DNA of 64,000 bases, from NCBI RefSeq assembly GCF_004804275.1, contig NZ_STGI01000005.1:248001-312000 (forward strand), given 5' to 3'. Positions within the stretch are counted from its first letter, which is position 1. Every line of letters begins with the position of its first letter. Made by a program: the position numbers and the translations under genes. Of this stretch, positions 11,720 through 20,459 are shown piece after piece. This stretch comes from Herbaspirillum sp. ST 5-3 (GTDB taxonomy: Bacteria; Pseudomonadota; Gammaproteobacteria; Burkholderiales; Burkholderiaceae_D). The notes beneath the pieces were generated by a model that saw nothing but the letters and a program-made list of their open reading frames with translations, was not told the origin of the DNA and did not search any database.

Positions 11720-13513
11720 TTACCGCGGTATGCTTTCGACCGCGGCTTGCTGCCGGAGTTGCTCTTGTTGTTGCATCAGTTCGCGATATCGTGTACGCGT
11801 CTCCTCGGTCGCCAACCCGGTGGCTGCCAAGCGATCCATCTCCGCCTTGATTACTTGCATTTTAGTCTGCCGCACCGCGCCGACAAGCTCAAGGCGCGCA
11901 GCTTCGGCATCCGACTCGCTTTCTGCAGCAATTTCGGCGATCAGGGGGTCAAAATCGTTGTTTATTGCACGAAGCTGTTCGGCCAGCGCCGCAAAATTGG
12001 CCTGCGGGCCGAGCGCGAGGCAGGCCTCGACCAGTTGCCGCAGCATCTCGGCATTGTCCGGAGCAAGCTGGGCGGTGGCATCCATTGCCGATTGATCAAT
12101 CCCGGAAGCCAGCGATGGATGGGCGACCAGCAGGCGGATCATTTGCCGCTCCAGGCCCATCGGCGGCGTGCGTTTGGTGCGCGGCGGTGCAATCTTGGTG
12201 CGCGCGACCGGCTGCGCCAGCTCGAACAGCGCCTCGATTTCGGCCGGGGTCGTCTGCGTTACCTGGGCCAGACGGCGCACGATCTGCAGGCGCAGCGACG
12301 AGGGTGGCATGGCCTGCAGCAGCGGCTTGGCATCGAACTGGGCCCGCGCCCGTCCTTCCGAGGTATTCAAGTCGACATCCTGGGTCACTTCGTTGAGCAG
12401 GAATTGCGACAAGGGCATGGCGTTGCGCACCTGCTGCTCGAAGGCTTCCGTACCGAGCTCGCGGATGTAGCTGTCCGGGTCGTGCTCGGTGGGCAGAAAG
12501 AGAAATTTCAGGGTCTTGTTGTCCGTGGCGTGCGGCAGACAGGCATCGAGTGCGCGCCGCGCGGCGCGGCGGCCGGCTGCATCGCCGTCGAAGCTGAAGA
12601 CGACGTGATCAGTCTGGCGCAGCAGCTTCTGCACATGCGTCGCGGTACAGGCGGTGCCGAGCGTCGCCACGGCTTGCGGAAAACCGAGCTGCGCGAGTGC
12701 GACCACGTCCATGTAACCCTCGGTCACCAGCACGTAGCCGGCATCGCGTATCGCCTGGCGCGCTTCGAACAAGCCGTACAACTCATGCCCTTTTTGAAAC
12801 AGCGGGGTTTCCGGGGAATTCAGGTATTTGGGCTCGCCGCCGTCCAGCACGCGTCCGCCGAAACCGATCACCTGCCCCTTGGTGTTGCGAATGGGGAACA
12901 TGATGCGATCGCGGAAGCGGTCATAACGCTTGCGCCCATGCCCCTCTTCCTCGCTCTTGTCGATCACGAGGCCAGCTTCGACCAGGGCGGGGGAATCATA
13001 GTCGGGGAAAACGCCGCGCAGGCTGTCCCAGCCGTCGGGCGCATAACCGAGTGCGAATTTCGCGGCGATTTCACCGGTCAGGCCACGATTCTTGAGATAG
13101 GCGATGGCCGGCTGCGCGCCGCGCAGTTGATGGCGGTAGAAGTCGCAAGCCTTGCTCATCACCTCGGACAGGGCAAGGCTCTTCGCCTGCACTTCCGCGC
13201 GCTGCGCGGGCGGCAGGCGATCCTCGTCGGGCACGATCATGCCGACGCCCTGCGCGAGGTCTTTCACCGCCTCGACGAAGCCCAGGCCGGAATACTCGAT
13301 CAGGAAGCCGATCGCGGTGCCATGCGCGCCGCACCCGAAGCAGTGATAGAACTGCTTGGTCGGACTGACCGTAAAGCTGGGGGATTTTTCGTTATGGAAT
13401 GGGCACAGGCCCATGAAGTTGGCGCCGCCCTTCTTCAGTTGCACGTAGCGGCCGACCACATCGACAATGTCGACCCGGTTGAGCAAATCCTGAATGAAGG
13501 TCTGTGGAATCAC
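11720..13513 (-). CDS. dnaG: DNA primase DnaG
   Basis: Synthesises RNA primers at the replication fork. 597 residues. The CHC2 zinc finger uses C37, H40, C58 and C61 (LCPFHNEKSPSF, YHCFGCG). The TOPRIM catalytic core carries VTEGYMDVVALAQ near 265 and the metal-binding FSFDGDAAGRRAA near 310. The C-terminal part (~430-597) is the DnaB-binding helical region, ending in a Gln-rich stretch (LMQQQEQLRQQ). It lies between yqeY and rpoD in the conserved order. Confidence 0.98.
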   Translation of the reverse strand: MIPQTFIQDLLNRVDIVDVVGRYVQLKKGGANFMGLCPFHNEKSPSFTVSPTKQFYHCFGCGAHGTAIGFLIEYSGLGFVEAVKDLAQGVGMIVPDEDRLPPAQRAEVQAKSLALSEVMSKACDFYRHQLRGAQPAIAYLKNRGLTGEIAAKFALGYAPDGWDSLRGVFPDYDSPALVEAGLVIDKSEEEGHGRKRYDRFRDRIMFPIRNTKGQVIGFGGRVLDGGEPKYLNSPETPLFQKGHELYGLFEARQAIRDAGYVLVTEGYMDVVALAQLGFPQAVATLGTACTATHVQKLLRQTDHVVFSFDGDAAGRRAARRALDACLPHATDNKTLKFLFLPTEHDPDSYIRELGTEAFEQQVRNAMPLSQFLLNEVTQDVDLNTSEGRARAQFDAKPLLQAMPPSSLRLQIVRRLAQVTQTTPAEIEALFELAQPVARTKIAPPRTKRTPPMGLERQMIRLLVAHPSLASGIDQSAMDATAQLAPDNAEMLRQLVEACLALGPQANFAALAEQLRAINNDFDPLIAEIAAESESDAEAARLELVGAVRQTKMQVIKAEMDRLAATGLATEETRTRYRELMQQQEQLRQQAAVESIPR

Positions 13514-13645
13514 GGCGAAATACGGATTGTCCCGGGTAGCTGTCGAGGAGTCGATTCGATCATTGTCGCACCCGATCGCCGGGTGCGGACATGAACCGAA
13601 AATGGGGACGAAGCGGGCTTTTTAAACCGCCCCGCCCGGAATACC

Positions 13646-14095
13646 TCAGGCTTTGGACAAGGCTGCCTTGACCAGGCCGGAGACTGTGGTCATATCGGCA
13701 CGACCGGCCAGCTTCGGCTTGAGCACGCCCATCACCTTGCCCATGTCCTGCGGACCGGCAGCTCCGCTTGCCGCGACGGCCGCGGCCACTTCCGCCTGGA
13801 TTTCCGCCTCCGACATCGCGGCCGGCATGTAAGCAGACAGCACCGCAACTTCGGCCTTTTCGGCATCGGCCAGATCCTGGCGGCCGCCGGCTTCGAACTG
13901 GGTGATGGAGTCCTTGCGCTGCTTGATCATCTTTTCAATGATCGCCAGGACCTGCGCGTCGTTCAGCTCGATACGCTCATCGACTTCCTTCTGCTTCATC
14001 GCGGCAGTCAGCATGCGGATCGTCCCGAGCCGCGCACTGTCCTTGGCGCGCATCGCGGCCTTCATGTCTTCGGTAATCTGCTCTTTGAGGCTCAT
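13646..14095 (-). CDS. yqeY: GatB/YqeY-domain protein
   Basis: 149-residue YqeY protein, homologous to the tail domain of the GatB amidotransferase subunit and possibly involved in tRNA-related functions; its exact role is not settled. It begins MSLKEQITEDMKAAMRAKD. The start at 14095 is supported by a GGAGAG ribosome-binding site. The open frame extends 72 codons upstream, but that part overlaps a structured intergenic region and has no family similarity. It sits between rpsU and dnaG, as in many proteobacteria. Confidence 0.92.
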   Translation of the reverse strand: MSLKEQITEDMKAAMRAKDSARLGTIRMLTAAMKQKEVDERIELNDAQVLAIIEKMIKQRKDSITQFEAGGRQDLADAEKAEVAVLSAYMPAAMSEAEIQAEVAAAVAASGAAGPQDMGKVMGVLKPKLAGRADMTTVSGLVKAALSKA

Positions 14096-14128
14096 TTTTT
14101 CTCTCCAATGCGAGTTCCGCCAATGGGA

Positions 14129-14249
14129 CATGTGGCAAAGAAAGCGTAGCGAGCGGGTTGAGTTTCGTTCGAGGAGCGCAGCCGTACTGGCGTACGGCGA
14201 GCACCACAGAGCGAAAATCAGCCCGCGCAGTAGCTTTATTTGCCACATG
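14129..14249. repeat. 121-nt imperfect hairpin between rpsU and yqeY
   Basis: The outer arms CATGTGGCAAAGAAAGC and its complement (CATGTGGCAAATAAAGC) match at 16 of 17 bases. The middle arms pair imperfectly, and the apex GCCGTAC-TGGC-GTACGGC is a perfect 7-bp stem. The whole element could fold as one long hairpin in RNA, or it could be a small palindromic insertion. It lies inside the transcribed region between rpsU and yqeY. Confidence 0.6.
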
Positions 14250-14257
14250 AAACGCCA

Positions 14258-14291
14258 AAACCCGCTGCGGGAACTCTTCCGGAGCGGGTTT
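14258..14291 (-). terminator. Probable attenuator/terminator after rpsU
   Basis: Hairpin with a 9-bp outer stem AAACCCGCT / AGCGGGTTT. On the minus strand it is followed by a short T-run, 37 bases downstream of the rpsU stop. In the classic rpsU-dnaG-rpoD operon a terminator at this place reduces readthrough from rpsU. The T-run is short, so partial termination is likely. Confidence 0.5.
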
Positions 14292-14327
14292 GCACGCCAT
14301 ACCGCACACAACGTGCGGCAGCAAAAA

Positions 14328-14540
14328 TCAGTACAGTTTCTTCGGCAATTGCTGGCTGCGGATGCGCTTGTAGTGGCGCTTCACGGCAGCGGCGAGCTTG
14401 CGCTTGCGCTCGGCAGTCGGCTTCTCGTAGAACTCGCGCGCACGCAACTCGGTCAGCAGACCGGTTTTCTCGATGGTGCGCTTGAAGCGACGCATGGCGA
14501 CTTCGAAAGGCTCGTTTTCTTTAAGGCGAATTGTGGTCAT
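14328..14540 (-). CDS. rpsU: 30S ribosomal protein S21
   Basis: 70-residue basic protein starting [20 protein letters not shown] and ending [10 protein letters not shown], diagnostic of bS21. It contributes to mRNA binding and initiation on the small ribosomal subunit. It is the first gene of the rpsU-yqeY-dnaG-rpoD region and is preceded by a strong promoter. Confidence 0.98.
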   Translation of the reverse strand: MTTIRLKENEPFEVAMRRFKRTIEKTGLLTELRAREFYEKPTAERKRKLAAAVKRHYKRIRSQQLPKKLY

Positions 14541-14577
14541 GTAAACTCAAACCGAGGGTTTTTAGGGAAAGACTCAA

Positions 14578-14606
14578 AGTATAACACGCTCAACAAGGCA
14601 TTGCAA
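14578..14606 (-). promoter_or_regulatory. Sigma70 promoter of rpsU
   Basis: The minus strand carries TTGCAA, 17 bases, then TATACT, close to consensus -35/-10. The predicted start near 14571 gives a 30-nt leader to the rpsU ATG. Confidence 0.75.
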
Positions 14607-14643
14607 AGCCTGTCATTCGAAGCGTCGCTTATGTGCAAACATA

Positions 14644-15840
14644 TCAAATCGACAAACCTGCCGCCGTGCCGGATGCCCATGCCCACTGGAAGTTGTATCC
14701 GCCCAGCCAGCCGGTCACGTCGACGGCTTCACCGATGAAGTGCAGGCCCGGCACCTTGTTGGCCATCATGCTTTGCTGCGACAGTTCACGGGTGTCCACG
14801 CCGCCGCGCGTGACTTCGGCTTTCTTGTAGCCTTCGGAACCGTTCGGGATGATGACCCAGCGATTGAGCGATTCGCCCAGCTTGCGCAGGGCCTTGTCCT
14901 GCATGTCGGCCAGCCGCGCATCCGGCTTGAATCCGTTTGCCAGCAGCCAGCCTTCCGCGAGACGCGCGGGCATCCACTGCGCCAGCAGGTTGCCGAGATT
15001 CTTCTTGAACGTGCCCTTGCCTTCGATCAGGGTCTGCGCGACATCGGTTTCCGGCAGCAGGTTCAGAATCAGCGGCGCGCCCGGTTCCCAGAAGCTCGAT
15101 ATTTGCAGGACCGCCGGACCGGACAGGCCGCGATGGGTAAACAGCAAGTCCTCGCGAAAATGCGCGCGCGACTTTTTCTCGCCGGTTTCGATGTCGAGCT
15201 CGAGGGCGATCCCTGCCAGCGGAACAAAAGGCTCCCAGGCGGCATGGTCGAAGGTCAGCGGCACCAGCGCGGGACGCGGTTCGACCAGCTTGAGGCCGAA
15301 TTGCTTTGCGATGCGGAAGGCGAAATCGGTGGCGCCGATCTTGGGAATCGACAAGCCGCCGGTGGCGATCACGACATTATCGGCCAGCAGCACGCCGGCG
15401 TCGGTATCGAGCCGAAAAGCCTCGCCCTGCTTGCCGATGGCTTCGATCCTGCAGGGCATGCGCCACGCTACATGGCCCAGATCGCATTCGGCCTTGAGCA
15501 TGTCGATGATCTGCTCCGAGGAATGGTCGCAGAACAACTGCCCCTTGTGCTTCTCGTGATAGGCGATGCGGTAACGCTTGACCAGCGTAAGGAAATCCTG
15601 CGGCGTGTAGCGCGCCAGCGCGCTGCGGCAGAAGTGCGGGTTATTCGAGATGAAATTCTGCGGGCCGGCATGCAGGTTCGTGAAATTGCAGCGGCCGCCG
15701 CCGGAAATGCGGATCTTCTCCGCAAGCCGGCTGGCGTGGTCGATCAGCACGACCTTCTTGCCGCGCTGACCGGCGACGGCGGCGCACATCATGCCCGCCG
15801 CGCCGGCGCCGATTACTGCTACATCAAACTGGTTTGCCAT
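14644..15840 (-). CDS. HI0933/BaiN-family NAD(P)/FAD-dependent oxidoreductase
   Basis: 398-residue flavoprotein with an N-terminal Rossmann FAD motif VAVIGAGAAGMMCA and the family-defining block KIRISGGGRCNFTN near residue 50. The C-terminal VTGWLGGYNFQWAWASG closes the FAD site. The family includes bile-acid-metabolising BaiN and uncharacterised YhiN proteins; the physiological substrate is unknown. The start at MANQFDVAV is chosen by alignment with the Rossmann strand. No strong ribosome-binding site is visible. Confidence 0.88.
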   Translation of the reverse strand: MANQFDVAVIGAGAAGMMCAAVAGQRGKKVVLIDHASRLAEKIRISGGGRCNFTNLHAGPQNFISNNPHFCRSALARYTPQDFLTLVKRYRIAYHEKHKGQLFCDHSSEQIIDMLKAECDLGHVAWRMPCRIEAIGKQGEAFRLDTDAGVLLADNVVIATGGLSIPKIGATDFAFRIAKQFGLKLVEPRPALVPLTFDHAAWEPFVPLAGIALELDIETGEKKSRAHFREDLLFTHRGLSGPAVLQISSFWEPGAPLILNLLPETDVAQTLIEGKGTFKKNLGNLLAQWMPARLAEGWLLANGFKPDARLADMQDKALRKLGESLNRWVIIPNGSEGYKKAEVTRGGVDTRELSQQSMMANKVPGLHFIGEAVDVTGWLGGYNFQWAWASGTAAGLSI

Positions 15841-15874
15841 GGCTTGTATCAATCGGAACAAGCCGTGATTGTAA

Positions 15875-17023
15875 CTAATGGAAGCACGGCGACGACGAAT
15901 GCTTCATCCATAACTCCGATGAAAGACGCATCACGTCATTGAGCGAGCCGCGCTGCTTGTAGGTGTCGCGCAGCCAGGTTGCATCGTTGAGACGTTCGTA
16001 GGCCATGTGGCGCAGCTTCTTGAGCGCCTGCAAGTCGGCGTCGTTCTGCGCGTAGCGTTTCAGATCCTGCAGTCGGTTCAGGATGCTGACGTAAATCGAT
16101 TGCTTGGCCGAGGTCTTGTCCGCGGACTGCTGCGCGATCTCGCCGTCGAGTCCGTAGCGGCTGGCTTCGAAACGGTTGTACTGATACAGCAGATAGAAAT
16201 CCTCGTCGATGGTGATCGGCCGTTCGGTCAGCAGCCAGCGCGCCAGCAGTTGCGCGTAGCAGCCGAGCAGCGCCGCATGCTCCAGCGTCAGCGGCGTGTC
16301 GCATACACGGATCTCGACCGTGCCGTATTCGGGTTTGGGGCGGATGTCCCAGTAAAAATCCTTCATGCTGCCGATGATCCCGAGCTGCATCAATTCATCG
16401 TAATAGCTCTCGAATTCGCTCCACTTGGTCAGCACGGGTACTGTGCCGGCCAGCGGGAACGCTCGGACCACGTTGCTGCGCGAGGAGTCGAAGGCGGTGT
16501 CGACGCCCTGGTAGAACGGCGATGCGGCCGACAATGCGATGAAGTGCGGCACGAAGCGCGAGAATCCGTGCGTCAGGTACAAGGCGTCGTCACCATTGGC
16601 AACGCCGATATGAATATGCTGGCCGAACACGGTGAATGTCTTGGCAAGATAGCCATACCTGCGATGAATGTGATGGAAACGTTCGCTCGGCGTGATGCGC
16701 TGCTCGCTCCAGCTCTGGAAGGGATGCGCGCCGCCGCCGGCGACGTCGATGTTCAGCCGCTGCGCGCCTCGCAGCAAGGCCGAGCGCAGGTCTTTCAACT
16801 CGGCGAGCAATTCGTCGACACGGGTATGGATGCCGGAATTCAGCTCGATCATGCCTTGCGTGATTTCCAGCTTGATCTGGTCCTGCAGCTTGCGCGGCTC
16901 GATCCATGCCAGCAGGTCGAGCGCGTCGGTCGCGAGGTTGTAATTGCGGCGGTTCACGAGTTGCAGTTCAAGCTCGATGCCCATCGTGAAGGGTGTCGAG
17001 GATGTGAAAGGCAGGATGCCCAT
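15875..17023 (-). CDS. YbdK-type carboxylate-amine ligase
   Basis: 382-residue member of the glutamate-cysteine ligase 2 (YbdK) family, ATP-dependent enzymes with weak gamma-glutamylcysteine synthetase activity in vitro. Family blocks are TMGIELELQLVN, the metal/ATP-binding GGGAHPFQSW and HIHIGV, and RPKPEYGTVEIRVCDTPL. The ATG at 17023 has AGGAGAG eight bases upstream and is preferred over one seven codons earlier. It is 32 bases downstream of the antiporter gene and probably cotranscribed. The real substrate is unknown. Confidence 0.88.
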   Translation of the reverse strand: MGILPFTSSTPFTMGIELELQLVNRRNYNLATDALDLLAWIEPRKLQDQIKLEITQGMIELNSGIHTRVDELLAELKDLRSALLRGAQRLNIDVAGGGAHPFQSWSEQRITPSERFHHIHRRYGYLAKTFTVFGQHIHIGVANGDDALYLTHGFSRFVPHFIALSAASPFYQGVDTAFDSSRSNVVRAFPLAGTVPVLTKWSEFESYYDELMQLGIIGSMKDFYWDIRPKPEYGTVEIRVCDTPLTLEHAALLGCYAQLLARWLLTERPITIDEDFYLLYQYNRFEASRYGLDGEIAQQSADKTSAKQSIYVSILNRLQDLKRYAQNDADLQALKKLRHMAYERLNDATWLRDTYKQRGSLNDVMRLSSELWMKHSSSPCFH

Positions 17024-17055
17024 GTGTCTCTCCTTGGTTTTCATTATTTAGTCGC

Positions 17056-18261
17056 TTATTCGCGTCCGCTCTCGCCGGACTTGATCAGTGCAAATTGCGT
17101 CGCGATCGGGCCGAACAGTTCAAGCACGATGAGGCTGCCGGCGAGCAGCGGCGCCACCGCTGCCGCGGTGTGCGGATAGACGGCGGAAATCTGTCCCAGC
17201 ACCAGGCTTGCTTCCGCCATCGGCAGCGCGCCGAGGGTGAGCAAGCCTGCCTGCCGCCATTTCAGTTTCGCCGGGCGTGCGAACGCAAAGATGCTGCATG
17301 CCATGGCGGCAAAGCGCGCGCCGATCAGCACCGCGACCGAGCCGCCGATCGCAACCAGCTCGGAGACATGGATGGATGCGCCGACCGTCATGAACAGCAT
17401 GACGATGAACAGCTCGCTGGCAACGCCGAATTCGAGTTCCATCAAGTCGTACTGCAGGTCCAGGTTCTTGGACAGGATGGCGAAGATCAGCATGGTCAGC
17501 AGCACCGGCAGACGCAACGCATGCGCCGCGCCGATCGTGAGCGTGATGATGGCGATCACCAGCACGAACTGGCGGCTGCGCTCGCGGCCGAGCAGGCGCG
17601 CCAGCGGCATCATCAGGCGATAGGTCAGGTAGGCAAGCAAGGCCGAACCGAACACCGAATACAAGGTGCTCGCCAACAAGGTCTGCAAGGGAATGTCGGC
17701 ATCGGTAGCGACCAGCGGCAAGACGATATAGGCAGACAGAAGCGCCACCAGATTGTTCAAGGCGGTCATCGCGGCAAGGCGCCGCGTGATGTGCCCTTCG
17801 GCACCGAGGTCGCGCACGACGACCATCACGACCGCGGGTGCAGTACCGATGGCGAACACGCCGGCCAGCATGGCGAGCGGACGTGCAACGCCGAGCGCTT
17901 CCAGCGCGCCCCAGACGAACAGGAAACACAAGGCGGAGCCGGCGACGACCGTGGCCACCAGCCATTTTTCATGACGCAGCCAGCCGATATCGACGTAGCG
18001 GCCGAGTTGATAGGCGACCAGTGCGAGCGCGATGTCGGCGAAGACATTCGACAGTTTCAGCAGGTCACCCGACAGCCAGTCCAGGCCGCCGGTGCCGAGA
18101 ATCATCCCGACCAGCAGATAACCGGTGATGCGAGGTATCCAGGAATTTTTTGCGACCAGATGGCCGCCGATCATACCCAACAATAACAGGCTGCCGAACA
18201 ACAACAGCGCGTTCCACTGCAGTGGCTGCGCCAGGTCAAATGGCGGTAGCGTCCACGACAT
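17056..18261 (-). CDS. CPA2-family cation:proton antiporter
   Basis: 401-residue integral membrane protein of the Kef/CPA2 class with about 11-12 hydrophobic segments. It has the NhaA-like core only, with no C-terminal TrkA-N nucleotide-binding domain as in KefB/KefC. It probably exchanges Na+ or K+ for H+ across the inner membrane; the ion is not predictable. The first segment begins ALLLFGSLLLLGMIGGHL. The YbdK gene follows 32 bases downstream. Confidence 0.85.
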   Translation of the reverse strand: MSWTLPPFDLAQPLQWNALLLFGSLLLLGMIGGHLVAKNSWIPRITGYLLVGMILGTGGLDWLSGDLLKLSNVFADIALALVAYQLGRYVDIGWLRHEKWLVATVVAGSALCFLFVWGALEALGVARPLAMLAGVFAIGTAPAVVMVVVRDLGAEGHITRRLAAMTALNNLVALLSAYIVLPLVATDADIPLQTLLASTLYSVFGSALLAYLTYRLMMPLARLLGRERSRQFVLVIAIITLTIGAAHALRLPVLLTMLIFAILSKNLDLQYDLMELEFGVASELFIVMLFMTVGASIHVSELVAIGGSVAVLIGARFAAMACSIFAFARPAKLKWRQAGLLTLGALPMAEASLVLGQISAVYPHTAAAVAPLLAGSLIVLELFGPIATQFALIKSGESGRE

Positions 18262-18671
18262 GGATTCTCCCAGATTGAAATGTTTTTAATACAGGAGTGA
18301 GATCAGAAATCCGCTTGAAATCGATGACGAATGCAGGGATGGAAAATCGCAAGCGAATCTTGAAACGCAAAACGCGTGCTGCACGCCCGGCACCATGGCA
18401 TCGAAAAATCAAACGGCGACTCTGAACTCCTCTTGCTAATAATGATGTCGCGGCCGAGACATTAGGAACTGCAAAGCTTTTGTCAGCAGGCAAGTAATAA
18501 AGTTCCTATTAAAAATTCCGTATTGCACTTTTTTGTGGAATCGGTTGTCAGCCATGTAATGAGTGGCGAGCGAGCAGGAAAATGCGTCAAACGTCGCGGC
18601 GTTCGCGGGAGCGGGATGCGATAAGACGGCCTGCTCCGCTCGGAGAGGCCGTCCCATGCAGGAAGCGCGAA
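18262..18671. other. Intergenic region without a supported gene
   Basis: About 410 bases between the uroporphyrinogen methyltransferase gene and the antiporter. It should contain the antiporter promoter. Short frames here have no family signal, and I see no clear hairpin terminator or repeat. Confidence 0.5.
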
Positions 18672-19433
18672 TCAGGCGGTGCGCTGATCCAGGCCGGGGA
18701 TCATGTCCTGCGACGCACAACGCACGACATCGCCGATCACGATGATGCTCGGGCTGCCGAGCGAGGATGCGGCCAGCGCCTGCGGCAATGCGCCGAGAGT
18801 GGTAATCAATTGCGCCTGCGCGTCCGACGTCGCCGCTTGAATCACGGCAACCGGCGTGGTAGCAGACTTGCCGCCGGCGAGCAGGGCTGTCTGGATTTCA
18901 CGGCAACGCGCGACACCCATGTAAATGACGAGCGTCATGTCGAGCCTCGCCAGCGTTGCCCAGTCGGGATCGGCGTCCGGCGTCTTGCCGTGGCCGGTCA
19001 CGAAGACCGCGCCCTGGCTCCAGTCGCGATGCGTCAGCGGGACGCCGATCGACGCCGGTGCAGCCAGGCCGCTGCTGATGCCGTTGACAACTTCGACATC
19101 GATGCCCGCTGCCTGCAGATGCGCGCGCTCTTCGCCGCCGCGTCCGAAGATGAAGGGATCGCCGCCCTTCAGGCGGACAACAACCTGGCCGGCGCGGGCT
19201 TCGGCGATCATGAGGCGTTCGATGAATTCCTGCGGCGTGGACTGGCAGCCGCCGCGCTTGCCGACGTGGATGATGCGGGCTTCCTGCCGGGCGAACGCGA
19301 GGATGTCGGGATTGACAAGGTCGTCGACCAACAGCACGTCGGCCTTGCCGATCGCCTTCACTGCCTTGAGCGTGAGCAGCTCCGGATCGCCGGGACCGGC
19401 GCCGACGAGAAAGACTTTAGCGGGGCTCGTCAT
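18672..19433 (-). CDS. cobA: Uroporphyrinogen-III C-methyltransferase
   Basis: SAM-dependent enzyme making precorrin-2, the branch point to siroheme and cobalamin. 253 residues, with VGAGPGDPELLTLKA (SAM site), VRLKGGDPFIFGRGGEE and PLTHRD motifs intact. It is the stand-alone methyltransferase, without the CysG dehydrogenase/chelatase domain. The start MTSPAKV follows AAGGTG and overlaps the ybiB 3' end by 17 bases. Siroheme is needed by the nitrite reductase NirB encoded later in the window, so a role in siroheme synthesis is plausible. Confidence 0.93.
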   Translation of the reverse strand: MTSPAKVFLVGAGPGDPELLTLKAVKAIGKADVLLVDDLVNPDILAFARQEARIIHVGKRGGCQSTPQEFIERLMIAEARAGQVVVRLKGGDPFIFGRGGEERAHLQAAGIDVEVVNGISSGLAAPASIGVPLTHRDWSQGAVFVTGHGKTPDADPDWATLARLDMTLVIYMGVARCREIQTALLAGGKSATTPVAVIQAATSDAQAQLITTLGALPQALAASSLGSPSIIVIGDVVRCASQDMIPGLDQRTA

Positions 19434-20409
19434 GGAACACCTTGTTTGCATGTAGACGTCTTGTTACATGCAAACAGTGTTCCACCTGATCGGCGATGGG
19501 TTGCGGGACGGGTTGATCGCCCTTGAGCGCGTCCCTGATCCATTTTGCCGTCGTTTCTGCATCACTTGAGGGCGGTAATGGGGGCAGTTCGTCCACGGGG
19601 CCTTCTTTTTGCACCAGGATCGTGCGTTCATGCTCGTGGAACCATTCGATCTGCTGCGCGCGCTTGGCATTGGCGACTGTTTCACCCTCGGTGCCGCGCA
19701 TCAGGAACACGTCGCCGCGCGCGACCGGTGCGGCGCTGGAAAAATAGGCGCTCAGCATCTCGAGGTATTCCGGATGCGTGTATGAAGTCAGGCGCAGCGC
19801 CGGGCCGGAGAACGGCTGGAGAATCTTGACCAGTGTGTGGGTCGAACTGCGCACGCCCAGTACGCGACGCAGCGCCAGCAAACGCGCCATGCGCGGCGCG
19901 AGCGCTTCGATCGGCATGAAGACCGGCTCCCGTCGCGCGAAGCCTTGTTGCGCTTCCTGCACCGTTTGAGCGAAGGAATAACCGAGCGCCTGGAGAATCT
20001 CGGCGGTCGTTACCCGGCCCGGATCGGTCGTCACGCCATGCACCAGCACCGGCACGCCGCGTTGTGCAAGCAGCAAGGCCAGCAGCGGTGTCAGATTCGC
20101 CATGTGGCGCGAACCGTTGTAGCTGGGTATCACGACGGGCGCGTGCTCACCATCGGGCGCGGCGAGCTTGGTGAACGATGCTTCGGCGGCATCGAGAAAA
20201 CCGGCGATCTCGTCGACCGACTCGCCCTTGATGCGCATCGCCATCACGATGGCACCGAGTTCCAGATCGGAAACGCGGCCGTCGAGCATGGCAGCATAAA
20301 GTTGAGAAGCGTCGTCGCGCGACATACTGCGCGCGCCTTTCTTGCCGCGGCCGATTTCCTTGATGAAGCGGGCGGCGGGAAAGGATTCGTGGGAGTGTGC
20401 GTGTTCCAT
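19417..20409 (-). CDS. ybiB: YbiB-like anthranilate phosphoribosyltransferase paralogue
   Basis: 330-residue TrpD2/YbiB-family protein. It has the two-domain fold of anthranilate phosphoribosyltransferase (AAMLDGRVSDLELGAIVMAMRIKGES; VHGVTTDPGRVTTAEIL), but E. coli YbiB is reported to bind nucleic acid rather than act in tryptophan synthesis. The start MEHAHSHES at 20409 leaves 50 bases after hoxJ on the same strand. It may be read through from the hox operon and is coupled to cobA by overlap. Enzymatic activity is doubtful. Confidence 0.82.
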   Translation of the reverse strand: MEHAHSHESFPAARFIKEIGRGKKGARSMSRDDASQLYAAMLDGRVSDLELGAIVMAMRIKGESVDEIAGFLDAAEASFTKLAAPDGEHAPVVIPSYNGSRHMANLTPLLALLLAQRGVPVLVHGVTTDPGRVTTAEILQALGYSFAQTVQEAQQGFARREPVFMPIEALAPRMARLLALRRVLGVRSSTHTLVKILQPFSGPALRLTSYTHPEYLEMLSAYFSSAAPVARGDVFLMRGTEGETVANAKRAQQIEWFHEHERTILVQKEGPVDELPPLPPSSDAETTAKWIRDALKGDQPVPQPIADQVEHCLHVTRRLHANKVFHDEPR

Positions 20410-20459
20410 GGTGAGAGGGTACACCGAACCGGGACTTGAATGAAAGCCGGCCCGGCCCT

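Noticed and set aside
13646-14311. Longer YqeY form starting at 14311
   Set aside because: The extra 72 residues cover the palindromic intergenic element and have no similarity to the family, while the ATG at 14095 has a good ribosome-binding site.
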